The notes: generated by a model from the sequence alone, not told the origin. Shown: positions 19,801 through 34,097, counted from the stretch's first letter. The stretch is 64,000 nt of DNA from Mytilus galloprovincialis (GCF_965363235.1 NC_134846.1:28840218-28904217); one strand, 5' to 3'. Numbers and translations are program-made.

Positions 19801-22800
19801 ACTTCACGGTTTAGCTAACAAGCAAGCTAACCAAAGATATAACCTTTGTCTACATACTCAATGGAATCGGCTGTAACTAAAAACTCGAATACATTTTAAC
19901 AGACAGTGGTCATGTTTGTTGATGAATATTGTTTTTCCTAGATTCACTCTTGAAAAATCATTTGGTAACATTTAGTCAAGTAAATTGTAATACGGACGCC
20001 AAGACAATACATGAACCTCACACGACCCCTCGACGCAGGTGAGCTTATATATGATCTTATAGCGATTCGGGTTGATAATCAGTTGAAATTAAGCCAGTTG
20101 TTTGTGTGTGTAGATTTGTATTGTTGTAAACTGTTATGACTTTTTAAAGTTAAATCTAGGTGTTTAATCTAAGAATTTCTTTTTTAAACTTATATACTTG
20201 TTTTATACTCAATTGGTAATATGAAGTTACGAGATATTTTAATTTTTGAAATTGAAGGCACAATTAACAAAGCAAACGTTAGTTTCAAATACTTTTAAAT
20301 AGATTTTTAAAGATAATGTACCCTTGTGTTGATCCCATGCTAAACATAACAAAAACCTCTGTACAAAGGTCTGTGAATTTTCTACAAAAATAGTGATTTT
20401 ATTTTCACCAAATTCTCTTTTTCTAATAAATACAATAATGAACTATAAATAATAATGCTTTGCAAGAAGTTTCCCCTTGATACATGTAAATGTACAAAAT
20501 TATATCTCTATTATTCATTGTCTGTGCTGTTTTGATACTATTGCAGTTTGCACATTTTCGTAATTGACAGGCCACAGGAGGGGGAGATAAACCATAATCG
20601 AAAATATAAAATATTGATCTAAGTACTTAATTTGCATCTCTGAACCCCTATCCCGGCCTGTTTTTTAGGAGGGTGTCTAAAAATGGTTGATTACAGACAG
20701 TCGAGTACGCATTTTACTTTCCAGGCGTGTTTACGTTGATTGTTAAAGTCCTGAAAACGGATAGATGGAAACAAAAATGTTTGATTTATCTGGCTTTAGA
20801 TTCAGTTTTTTTAAATATAAATTAAGGCTACATTTTAATATAATAATACTAAGAATTCACAATATAAAAAAATGCAGAAAAAAAATGGAGAAGTGAAATA
20901 TCTTAGTAAGGAGTCATTACTACAGAGATGGTGTGTTTGACACACAAAACTTAAAAGCTTGGTGATATTACCAATATTAAAATAAAAGTGTATTTTAGGT
21001 GGGTATTTTTTCCATTTACTCATTTTCAATTATAATTAAGGCACATTTGATTTTTATTCATAAAAATATTTAAATATAGAAAAGTAGGACACATTGTTCA
21101 CTTCCTCCCCTGTAATTCTTTATCAAAAATATTTATTTATTTTGGAATTTTGAAATGAAAAAGCTAAGAGATCTTAGTTTTGTTAGTGTTCTCTAGGTTA
21201 TCTCGTCTTCATTCTCTGACATATTCTCTGGCATATTCTAGTCTGCTCTTTCATAAAATAGTGAATTTTTTTTAGTGTTCTATCGAACTTTCGAAAAAAA
21301 AATACCTGATAACCGTTCAGACAAAAAAATTATGTTGAAAACATCTTACAGATACAGCAAGTGATTCTTAATAGCTGTAAGATACATTTTTCTTTTAAAA
21401 TACAACTTTTAAATCTTACGGGAAACTATTCAAAGCTTAACACTTCCACTGTAACCTCGCTCTAACTTACCCACATCCCCTCCAAAAAAAAACACAAACA
21501 AATCCGCAATACTATTGTCATTCTTATAGTCAGCACTCAATTGTTCACAAACAAATGTGTTTTAAGCTGCTAAAGACATATGATTCAAACGTTCAGAAAG
21601 TCCTTTGTTCTATATTTTTGCTCTCCATTTTTATGCAAAACCTTTTACATTTTTATTTTATGGGTTATTGTTGAAGGTCGTACAATGACGTATGGTTGTT
21701 AACACATATTTCCTTTGGTTTCTTATGGAAATTTGTCCATTGACAACAAACATACCACATCATCTACTTTATATAAGTATTGTATAAATTACAACGTATT
21801 TTGGTGATCTTGCAAAATGATCGTAATCCCGAAAATCGTAAACATATTTTCTTATCTTCAAAGGGGGCAAGAAGGGTTCCATTAACAGGCCAATAAATAA
21901 AATTACAGTTAATTTTAAAAAGAATAAAAAATAGGGGTAATTTTTCTCTCATAATAACAGTAAACAGATTCATAACAATGTCAATTTCAAGAAAGCAGAC
22001 AACAGTTAATTAGTCAATAACAGTACAGCATCAATGATCTTGAATATATGCCACTTTTAACTAAAATATAAAGGCACAGAACCAGGACATAGGAGCACAG
22101 AACCAGGACCGTTTTTCTTATCACCAGCACATCGTCAGGACAATTCCGTTTAACGAACTTGCACGACTTTTGCAATATAATATTGTTGTAATATACTTTG
22201 CATGGTACTTATGACGCATCAGAGAAAAATTAAGCAACAAAACAGTCGTTTTATTGCCGTTCTGATACAATGTAAACAAACCCACCAGCACAGAATCAGG
22301 ACCCACCAGCACCCGTCAGGACCGAATCACCAGCACAGTACGTTCTCTTGCAGGACAACCATACCCACCGTGGATATCATCCTAATCTGGTAGAGGCAGG
22401 TAAGCTGACATGCACATGTGGATAAGGTTGAGTATATTTTTGTATTACAGTGAAACCTGTCCAAACCGAACACCCACGGGACTTTGCGTTTTGTTCGGTT
22501 TTCACAGGTGTTCGGATTGTAGAGGTAGACGGAAGTCGACACCAAAATAAGATAAGATAAGATAAGATAAGAAAACTTTATTTTGATTCGGCATGAGTAC
22601 AAATAAGCAACACAAGCTCTAAGGAGCTTTTGACCGAATATAAAAACATATAAATAACATAAAAACAGTGCATTTTGACATATAAAACAACCTGTAATAC
22701 AAAGTTGAATCTCACATACATAGCATGCAATAAAAATAATCAACAAATTTAGAATGAAGTAAAAACATGCTTGACCAGAGCAACCAAAAGCAGCATAAAT

Positions 22801-24487
22801 AATAAAACAGTTTAAGAATTATCTGCAAGCAGAACAGTGACATTCCAAACCGTTCCAGGACTGAACAAGACTTTTAAAATGTGAAAAACTGTTATCAGTC
22901 CTGAAATGGTTTGGAAGACTGTTCCATAAAGTAGCAGCAGCAAATTTGAACGATTTTTTACCGTAATGGGTTGACTTTACCTGTGGAATTTCAAGAATAT
23001 TTACATACCTGAAAGAATATTTAGATTTTTTGACATTCACCAAATTTTGTAAGCACACAGGAGCGATGTTGTTTATAATTTTAAAAGTTTCTAGAGCCAT
23101 TGTTCTTATCCGTCTGATCTGCAAGGACGGCACCTTAGCTTTAAGTAAGAGGTCCTCGTAGGAGCTGGTAAAATCCTCATAAACAAAACGGAGTGCTCTT
23201 TCCTGCACCTTTTCTAGTTTTTTGGAATTTTTCTCAGTGCAAAAATGCCATGCCAAAGGGCAAAAATTAAAATTACTAAGAATAAAAGTATGAAATATAG
23301 TAAGTTTACTAAGTCTATCCAAAAATGAGCCTAAACGTTTTAAAACATTTAATTGCTGTGATGCCTTCCTACAGATTGAGCTGACATGAACATCAAAATT
23401 TAGCTGGTAGTCTATTTCAATGCCTAATAATTTTACTGTTTTTTCACATGTGAGGTTCGAATTTTGAATATGTATAGATGGGTTCTTTTCAAAGGTCTTT
23501 TTGCCAACAGCCAAAACTTGAAATTTGTCAGGATTTGCTTGCATTTTATTTACCCTGAACCACTCAATAAGTATTTTTGAATCAGATTCCAAAGTTGAAA
23601 TTAATAAATCGAAATCTGGAGTACAAAAAGATAAAGTATTGTCATCTGCATAGTTATATAAATTACCATTTTTAACAAAAAGAAAAATATCATTTATAAA
23701 TATATTAAACAACAATGGCCCTAGTATCGAACCCTGTGGTACGCCTTTATGGATGTCAGCCCAACCACTCAGAACATTGTTGACTTTAACTTGCTGTTTT
23801 CGATTAGATAAATAGGACTTTAAAAGAGCAACTGCATTGGGGGTTAAACCATAATGTTGGCAGGAATAATAGGTGACACAACAGCCGACAGTTTATTTTT
23901 GTGTTGATTTAGATGTAAATGTAAAAATAAAAGAAGATAAAAGATAGACGTTTTGCTACATTTTTGTTTATAAATCAAACGCCACTCCGTCAATCACGCT
24001 CGTCGTTGGGAAATGTCCGACGTGGAGCGATTTTACCTTTTATGATTATTTTCTCATCCGTTAATTCACTGACCAATTCAGATTCACAGTCACTGTCATA
24101 TGACGATTCCGTAGTTGAATCGGGAATGTCATTGTACACACGAGTTCACGAACTAAACTGGTCACCCGCTGATTGATACTTCGGCACACGATAACAGTGA
24201 AACAACAGCAGGGGTCCAGTTTGTTCCCGGACTTAATCGTTGCTAAATAGCTAACGGAAGTCTTCGGGAGCATTCGAATCAAATATATAGGGCCTCTAAA
24301 GGGAATCCAGCAATCGAAATCCATTGACCTTGTTGTGTTGCACAACTTCTTAATCCGGTGAAAGGCTTTAAAACTATTATTTAATTAAACAGTTTAGCTA
24401 CAGAATGGCAGTTTTCATTTTTTTGCCGTAATTATTTGAGTAAGGTGCATTTAGTTGATCTGAGGGAAAGTTCCTTTCTTGTCATTA

Positions 24488-24524
<37 letters not shown>

Positions 24525-27500
24525 CTCTTTGTATAGCACTCAGATTGTTGTTGACTTTATAGAAAAAATAACGATCATATGTAAAACAATAGCACACAAT
24601 TTAACAAAACAAAATATAAAAAGTAGCAGGTTATAAAAGATTTGAGTTTAGTTTAGCTGTGCATACATATGCTAAGAAGGAAGTCAAAGGATAGAGTCAA
24701 AAATAGATTACAACTTAATTGTAATAAAATTCCTATAGCAAAAACACATTTCAAACATCATTTCAATCACCTATATTAAGGTCGATCCTGATGTTGTTTT
24801 TTTTGTCAACTTTCTCATCATTGTGCTTTTTTTTTTATTTAAATTTTATTTTTAACAAAAAGAAACTACTGTACAATATTATTTAATTGTTTGTATAAAA
24901 GTTCATCTTTATAATATTTTAACATAAGTATTTCTGATAAATGTTCTTCTACTGGCATATATCTACAAGCCCAAATACTATGAACATATCCATAAATATA
25001 CGGAAACAAGTCTGTATCAATATTAAACAGTATACATGTATTTGTATTCATACTAAAATTTTGATAATTTTTTTCATTTTGTATAATACTACAAACTAAG
25101 GTTCTGAAATATGTCAAAGTTACACATTTTGTAAATAGATGTTCTAATGTCTCAACATGTTTATTACAATAGCTACATTTATATGTTTGCCTGTAAAACT
25201 TTCTCCTAGAGAGCCACGCCCCTGTTGGCAATATCATATGTACAACTTTATAAATGAAATCTCGTATATACATATTGTTTACCCTTTGTAAGTTAATCCA
25301 TATATGTTGGAAATTTACATTTGGGTATAATATTTCAATCTTGTTTATAACATTGTTAAATTCTAACAGCTGTAAATAAACGTCTTTAAAACTTTTCTTA
25401 TTAAGTATAATATTACTTTGATATTTAAGATATATGCATTTTAATCTTTCATATTGCCCTATAGTGACCACAGAATGTCTATACATATTTTCTGCTAATT
25501 TTGGAAGTATGGTTCTTGTAGTGATTCCTATGAAATAAATGAATATTGATGTCCATACAGATGAATTTCCAGTTAAAACTTGAGTTATTCTATATAAAAG
25601 TAAGGCTTCACATTTCAGTTTAATGTCAGGAACTTGTTGTCCACCATCTTTATATTGTTTGGTAATTGTTGTTCTGTTTAACAGCTCAATGTTGTCCCAG
25701 AAAAAATCGTAAATCACTTTATTTATTTTCTTTATATAAAATTCACTAGGTGGATATATCCTTGCAGTATACAAGAATTTACTAATTATATAAGTGTTTA
25801 AAACTAAAACTTTATGTTTATATCGGAATTTTCTTTTTTTCCATTTGTCTATCTGTTGTATCAGTCCATAATATTTCTTTTTCCAGTTAATTTCAACTGC
25901 ATTTTTCCCAAACCATATTCCAAGGACTTTAATTTCGTCTTTGATTAGCTTGTTTATACTGCCATAGTTTTTTGTATTAGGATTTCCAATTTTCAAAATT
26001 TCGGTTTTATTTTCATTAATTTTCGAGCCAGATACCAAACCAAATTGATTAAATTCTTCGAGTAATTTTTCATAGTCTGTTAAATTAGTCGATATAATAG
26101 AACAATCATCTGCGTGTTGAAAAAGTTTTACATTTGTGTTATGATTAGGAATTTGTATTCCCTGTATATTATTGTTTCTGCGAACTTTACAGGCTAATGC
26201 TTCTATTATGACAGCATAGATACTCATACTTATTGGACATCCTTGTCTTATGGATCTTGTAATTTCAATTTTGTCACTAAGTGCTCCATTTATAATAACC
26301 TTACTTGATATGTTAGTGTAAATGATTTCAATCCATCTTATAAAGTTTGACGGAAAATTCATCGCTCTTAACACTTGTATGATAAATTCATGTTCCACCC
26401 GATCAAAAGCCTTCTCCTGGTCAAATGAAATTAATATACCACTTATGCCATTCAAATCCATATACTCTAATATACTTTCTATAGATAAAAGATTGTCTGA
26501 TATTAATTTTTCTGGTCCTGCACCTGTTTGGTTTTTATCTAATAGTTTGTTTAATATTTTTGACAAGTTTTTACTTAAGAATTTGGTAAGAATTTTGTAA
26601 TCAACACATAGTAGACTAATCGGTCGCCATTGTTTCATGTCTTTTCTATTACCCTTATTTTTATATATTAGTGAGATCAGTCCTGTCTTCATTGTTTCTG
26701 TGAGTTCTCCGTTTAAATACACATTGTTCAAAACTTCCACCATATCTTCCCCTATTATGTTCCAGAATTTTAAGTAAAAAGACTTTCCTATTCCATCAAC
26801 TCCTGGAGATTTGTTATTTTTGAATTCCTTTAATAATTTAAGACATTCATCTTGTGTTATAAAGGTATCAAAGTTTGTTTTATCTTCTTCTGTTAATTTA
26901 TTTAGATTAAGGTCTTCTAAATAGTTTGTCATTGATTGTCTATCAATGCTTTGTGACTTATATAAATCGGCATAAAAATCTGTCACTATTTTAATCACCT
27001 CACTTTTAGATGTGCATGATTTTCCATTTTTGTCTAATACACTTTCTACTTCTCGTTTATCTCCTCTTTTTTCCTCTGCTTGTTTAAAGAAATCTATGTT
27101 ATCTATATCTTCTTCGTAATAATCTTGTCTTGAACGTATTATTGTTCCCATTTTTTCCTTATTTTCTAATTTAATTATAGTTTCACTTAAGTTATCAATG
27201 ATGATTTGGTCAGGCTGAATTTTATTTTCTTCATTCTCAAGTTTCATATATGTTTCTGAAAGTTCTATTCTTTCACGAGCTACTAATTGCTTGGAGAAAC
27301 GTATTGTCAATTCTTTAATTTTTTTCTTTCCAATTTCCCACCAATCTAAAATGTTATAGTTACTCTTCCTTTGTTTCCAATTTATCCAAAAGTTATTTAT
27401 GTATTCGGTATAAAGTTCTTTGTCCAATAAACTATCATTCATTTTCCAATAACCATTTCCCCATTTAGTTTTTTTAAGTTTCAAGGATATATATATGATC

Positions 27501-30500
27501 TTGTGGTCACTATATTGATAGGGTATATGCTTAAGATCTCTTATCTTATGTTTTAATGCTTCAGATATACATATTTTGTCTATTCTAGTTTTAGCACCTT
27601 TATTACCTATAAAAGTATAACTTATTTTTTTTGGATATTTATATCTATAGCTATCTAGTGTATTTAAAATGGTACACAATTCTTTATATAACAAAATTAC
27701 AGTGTTATCAAGTACAACATTTGGGTTTTTTGTATCAATCTTTTGATCAATACAGTTAAAATCTCCCAACATAATATTTCTATGTGATTCTATATTTACA
27801 CTTGCACAGTATTCTATCATTTCTCTATAAAAGAAACCTTGTTGTCCTGTGGATTTTGTAGGACTATAAATGTTCAATAGATTTATTACTTTGTCATCAG
27901 TTTTGAAACTAGTATGTACCAATCTACCTTTCAATATATTGCTGTTAAAGTAATGGTTTGTACATTCAATATCTTTTTTTACCAAGGTTACCACACCTTT
28001 TGTATGTAACTCTCCTTGCGAAAAATATATTTTAAAGTCTGTATTATTTTCTAAATTACTAATAACATGTTGCTTAATATAACCACATTCCTGCAAACAA
28101 ATGATTTCACAGTCACCATAATCTCTAATGATACCATCTATTTTTGTTTCAAAACTCCTTCTAATATTCACACTTATAATTTTCAAAATACTTAACATTA
28201 GTAATGTGCTATAAAGAAATGTTAGTTTAGCATGCATCATTTTAAAGTTTGAGTTGTCGGTGTTTGTACCTTTGTTTTCTTTTGTGTGTGCTCTTGCTTT
28301 TTGCCATCTCCGGTTGAATTTCTCGCCCTTTTATTTGCTAATGTAGTTTTGCTATCTGTTTTCGGTTCATCTTTTTTTGTCTTATCACTGTGTATTTCTC
28401 CTTTTTTGTGTGTAGTTTTTGAACTTTTTGTCTTGTCTTTATCTTCCATCTTTTCTTCAGTTTTCTTTTTCCCTACTTTAGTTTTGTCTTTCTTTTTCTT
28501 AGCTTCTGTATTCTTGTTTTCCATTTGTTCGTTTTCTTTTATCTGTGTATCTATTTCTACATTTTCAACAATATTTTCAAATTCTGTTTCAAAAGTTTGT
28601 TCATTTCTGGTAAACACGGAAACATTTTCTTGTCATTATCGGCGATGGGGGTAGCTGACCAGTTTAACGTTTCTTTACAAAAAAATCACTTTATACATGG
28701 ACACAGACATGCTAATTAGTTTGTAATAACAACTCACAAGTTCATTAAACCTCAAGTACCTTAGGGGATACTCTGCCATCCTGTGTTTGTTTAATTAAAT
28801 CATGCAAATAATTAATTATATTTTATTGTTTTGATTGGTATTGATCGATTTTGACAGGTAATTTTTAGATACAAATTTACTAACGAGCCTTCAAAAAGCG
28901 TTCGGAATTCGGTGTTGACAGGGTTCGGTTTTTCAGGTTAGATTAACGTTAATTGATAGGGAAATTTTGTGGGACTTTGAAAATTGTTCGGTTTAAACTG
29001 GAATTCGGTTTTATCAGGGTTCGGTTTACCCAGGTTTCACTGTACATAAATATTAATTTTTTGTATTCGAATTCTCCATGAAATGAGATGGTATCAGCAA
29101 GGACTGTATATATATGACTGGTTTTGTATTGGATTTATTAGAAGAATAGCTTTTCTTTCATTTACAGTGTGTTGTTCTTGCATTCAAAACGATTAAGCAG
29201 GGGAAAATGTGTATAAAGAACACAAAAGAGGACAACACGTTATCAAACTCCTCTGCCCCCACCCCCAAAAAGAACAAATATGTTCGACACTGAAATCATT
29301 TATCGTTGATATAGTGTATGAATCTGACTTGCTTGCCTTTGTCCTTTTCTTTCCTTTGATAGTATTAAGTATCAAGTATACGTTTCCCTTTGTTTAATGT
29401 TTGTAATTAATACAGTTGACTTCATGTTTAAACGTTCATTACGGTATCCTCCTATAAGGGACTTATCATTATTTACCTGGGAGGGGGGGGGGCTGGTCAT
29501 TTTGAAATCAAACATAGAAAATTTCTTGATCTCCCATAATATTTCACTGTTTTTATTTGATCCCCCTGTAAAAACATTAAAAAGATGAGACCCCCCCCCA
29601 TCTATTAAACATGCCAAAATTTTAATATGCAAAACACTTATCATGTAATTTCGAGAAAATATTGAAAATGAAATATTCTCAATGGATTGAGTCCAAACAC
29701 ATATTTGTGGGTAAACTGCTATGAAATAGGACTCTTCCGTGAATATTAGTAGGTAGAGCAAGCCAGTGCTTTGAGTAGCTTTTTCTGACCTTTTTTTCTA
29801 ATTTCCTTCAACTTTGTATTTGTTTGGCTTTATAACTATTTTGATATGAGCGTCATTGATGAGTCTTATGTAGACGGTAGACGAAACGCGCGTCTGGCGT
29901 ACTAAATTATAATCCTGGTACCTTTGATAACTATTCCTAAATTGGGCTATTGAAGAAAACTTGATCCTAAGTAACTCTGTATAAATATACAGTCATTACG
30001 AAGTAAACGTTTTGAACAGTAACAACCCATTATTTACTAAGAGGGATCTATTATGTCCCTCTCTTGAACGCTGCTTAAACTTCAGTTTTATGCAAGGCCT
30101 CCATTGAGTCGCTAAACTGTTATATGGATAGTTCATGCTTTCTGCTTGAACAATTCAAATACTCATTTATTGCCACATTTAACACATAAAAGTGTTATAG
30201 TAACCTTACAATTTGAAAATATTAGCCTAAAAAAGTACATATTGTGAGGGAGTCACGGGCGGGCGGACAGGTATAAATGGACCCAAAGGGATCTTGTAAT
30301 GAAAACAAAAATATACATTAGTGTTGTTCGTCATCTCAGAATCATCTTTTGTATTACTATTCAACGTTTCTGTTCAGATTAGATGAATATTTAATCATTT
30401 ATTGGAGAATTTATTGCTCTAAACTATCTTCTTTCATGATGCAGTGTGATTTGTATTTTTGGACAAACTTTTGCACAAATCTGTAGATATCGTTTTAAAA

Positions 30501-33500
30501 TATATATTTCGATTTGACTGTTGTAATGTTCTTCTTAACATTTTGTCTCTTTAAGTATGTGAACTACTTACTTCCATGTGCAAAAAATCTTGATCCCCCT
30601 CTTTCAATTTATAACAAAAATTAAACCCCCCTTTTTACATACAGAAAAAAACTTGATCCCCCTGTATTTTGACCAGCCCACCCTCCCAGATAAAAAATGA
30701 TAAGTCCTAAAAGAACACTTTTTTCATCCTATTTTATAAAGTTACTCAAAGTTTGATTTTGTATCAAACATTTTTTTTATGACATTTGAAAGGTCATATT
30801 TACAGAAATAATTTCATGACGATACGGGTATGGTTTTATACTCCTATGATACATTATATGTTCAGGAACAAACATACGCACGTACGTAATTTTGGTTCAC
30901 CAGGCAGACATTGACATGTTTGACATCCGTTTGTGTCCACTTCAAACCCTGATGGACATTGACCTGAGCATTTCACTAGCGGACAATCTACAATTACAAA
31001 CCTGAATCAAGTCTTTTGGCAATTTATAGTGTTATACATTTATCATTGTAATCAAAAGAGGCAATGCGTTATACTGTGTTTTATTTTGTGTGTTCGACCT
31101 ATACGAGTGAAATTTGCAAGAACAAATAACTATTCTTTATCAAACAATATTTTCTTTTAAAACTACACAATGTTACCCCCCCTCCCCCCATGTTCACGGT
31201 AACAAAATATATGAAACAACGATGCAAAATTATTGGACTCTTTTAGATTGGCTGATACAATGTGTTTATGTCTCATTATTACAAAATAAAATTGTTTTCC
31301 CAGTTGGAAAGTTGAAATTAGATAGAAGAGTGCCTTTCTAAATGACGGAGCTACACAAATTACTTCCGTAACTGTGACGTAGCTTTGTCGTTAGAAAACC
31401 ACATTTTATCATCAACTCTGCTGAAACCACCCCTCTCAACCAAATTCGTGTCCCGACCTTGATGGAATACATATTGCATAATCTAAAACTTACTAATTAA
31501 TGTAAAGCATGTGAATAACTATCACGGCATATGACTTATTATAAACCTCACCTGAACCAGGCTTCAGTTCGGGTATTAAAACCTGTTGAAAATAATAAAA
31601 CTTTACAAAAAAAAACATACATTTATAGCACGGCTGGTAATCTACACACGCAGAACAATTGGTTCTGCTATGAAAACCGTGAGAGGATTTTCCGGTTGTA
31701 GTTGAGTGGAGTAATTGTAACCGCTTCAAAAGGTATGCACTTTCTAAATCGCAATTTTCTTACTCAACTGATCAAAATCTTGAAAATCGGAGAATGCTAT
31801 GTTATGGTGAATACTTTAATGAAGAGATACATATATCATTTACTTTTGTTCATGGACTAAAACTTCTTTTTTCGTCAACAGAATTGACTGTCGTTTTTGG
31901 CAGCGTGTACGCTTGTCCGAAGTTGATAGTTGTCTTAAGAAATCTAAAAACTTCAAATTTTCAATATTTCATGCGTGAGGGGATCGGTTCTGATTGAGGA
32001 CATCGTGAATGCGTGAGGGGAAGAGCAAACATTTTTTTAATATTTTGCCTTGTGACCTTTCTTGACTCAATGATTGTGATCAAAGCTGATTAAAAACCAC
32101 AAATTTATTTATATATACTTTAGTAGATGTAAACTGATCACTGATTCAATAAAATCAAACTATAAATTGGTTGTTAAAATGCCTTTATTCAATCATCAAT
32201 CACTTATAGTTACGTTTCCTTTTCCATTGCCAATTTTTTGGGGTATAAACTTAAAAAAACTGTGCAAATTACTTGCCTTTATTTGAAGTTATTTTCTCCA
32301 TCGTTTCACTCCTCCGAAAATGAAGTTTTTCTGAACAAGATATTGTGTTCTCTACAAGATCACCTTTAACTTAACATGATCAACATAAATATATACAATC
32401 AGGCATACAAAAATGCATCAGTTTTCACCATAATGATACACAATATAAAACAGAAAGATGTGGTATGATTGCTGATAAGACAACTCCCCACAAGAGACAA
32501 AATGACACAGAAATAAATTCATCTAAACTTCAAAAAGGAGGACGAAAGATACCAGAGAGATAGTTAAACTCATACATCGAAAATAACTGACAACGCCATG
32601 GCTAAAAATAAAAAGATGAATAATAGTACAGAAGACACAACATAGAAAACTAAGAACAGCAACACGAACCCCACAAAAAAAGTGACATCTTCGACACGAA
32701 ACAAACATCATCTCACCTCATGTCATGTAATTTGAAAGTTTTGGTCTAATTGATTTTGTAGGACTACCAATATATGTATGGAGTTATGATACAAATCATG
32801 CAGACCATCTAAAGGAAGTTTTCCTATGTTAATGAAATCAATAAGCACAACAAACCTCTAGTACTTCATCTTTGCACGAAGTTCCACAGGAAGGATTATT
32901 GCAACAAAGCTGGCCTGAAGATGAAAATAAGATCACACAGTATACACAACTCATCAGATTAGGACTTAAATTTTATCAAGAAGGCCAACATAATTTTCCC
33001 CGAAATATTTTCTACTGATAATTGCCAATCACACCTGTACCTAGATAATGACTTAATTGAAAATTCTCATGCCACTGATATTTTTTCTTTTTTAATTACT
33101 TTTAATCTTTTTCTGCATTAATTTAGTATTTTTAAATGTGAGTTAAGCAATTAACAATCAATTTATCATTTAAAGGGTGTGTGTGTGTGGGTGGGTGGGT
33201 GGGTGGGGGGGGGGGATATACTCTTTAAATGGAATTAATTTTTCGTATCTAGGTGTCAAGTAGGCGTTGATTTATGGCACCAAATTAATCGTATTAGATA
33301 TTCGTATTTATCGTTATATTCAATGGCACTCAATATGTTCAATGCGTGCGTCAATTTGTTAGGGGCACACGATACAGTTACCGGGGTTGGGGGGGGGGGG
33401 GTAATGACATAAACAAAAATAATTAATTTATGCATATTTTTTTTAAGATAAAAAGAATAATTTAAAATATATTTACCTTTCTGGCAGTCTTGATCAGAGT

Positions 33501-34020
33501 TACATAGCTGCTGATATTTAATGCAAAGAAAGTCTTCAACTGGACATCCCGGTCGTTGTTTCTGTAAGAATCGTTAACATATTATTTTGTTGATATTACA
33601 AATAAATACTGTTGCAGAACATGCATTTTATAAACATACGGGTGACACCATTTTTGAAAACATAACAGTATTTTTGTATCTTTATTTTGTTCTGTTTGTT
33701 GTTCGTAGCTGTCACTTGCTTTTTTATCCAAATGAAATTTTATGAATGATATCCAAACAACTACATACATTGAATGAATGCTTATTGACATCCTATCATC
33801 AATAATTTACAAAATATTTTTATAAACGTTTTTGGTGGAACACTTAATGTTAGTGTTTTAGCTATGTTTATTCAAAACTTTATGAAATCTGCTTTCTATC
33901 ATTTCAAAGCCCACAATGAATACTCGAATTTAACCAAAGAATGTTAGATCTACCAATTTGCTTTAAATGTACATGGTGCAAAACGGACATAACTGCCCAT
34001 GCTCCGTTGTGACTGTTTTC

Positions 34021-34097
<77 letters not shown>

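Larger units (their letters stand above)
24490..28625 (-). mobile_element. Tx1/L1-type LINE with 15-bp target duplication
   Basis: 4136 bp on the minus strand. It ends in a 35-bp poly(A) (T run at 24490-24524) and is flanked by TTTCTTGTCATTATC at 24475-24489 and 28626-28640. ORF1 is cut at its 5' end, ORF2 is full. Perfect duplications and an unbroken ORF2 mean a recent insertion. It lies in the same orientation as the host gene, within its last intron, and inside the pogo-like element. Confidence 0.85.
22448..29042. mobile_element. Pogo/Tigger-like DNA transposon shell
   Basis: Terminal inverted repeats CAGTGAAACCTG-x3-AAACCGAAC (22448 onward, and reversed to 29042) flanked by a TA duplication at 22446-22447 and 29043-29044. 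The CAGTGAAACC end with TA target is typical of pogo/Tigger elements. Most of the 6.6 kb is later insertion: a LINE tail at 22541-23888 and a Tx1/L1-like LINE at 24490-28625. Remaining own sequence is about 22448-22540, 23889-24474 and 28641-29042. On the minus strand, 23991-24142 reads an acidic piece (NDIPDSTTESSYDSDCESEL) that resembles the charged C-terminal tail of Tigger transposases; the DDE catalytic core is not present. Confidence 0.65.

Noticed and set aside
20011-20043. Forward ATG with nine codons then GTGAGC donor
   Set aside because: Short, no partner exon on the plus strand and no promoter signal; it lies inside the intron of a minus-strand gene.
26322-26600. 92-codon forward frame
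   Set aside because: Antisense shadow inside LINE ORF2.
28286-28719. Forward frames rich in Phe, Ser and Leu
   Set aside because: Antisense shadow of the Lys-rich LINE ORF1.
32523-32711. Minus-strand frame with CCVFCTII
   Set aside because: Recurrent by-product of the Penelope-type tail repeat; the same words appear at 52884-53093.
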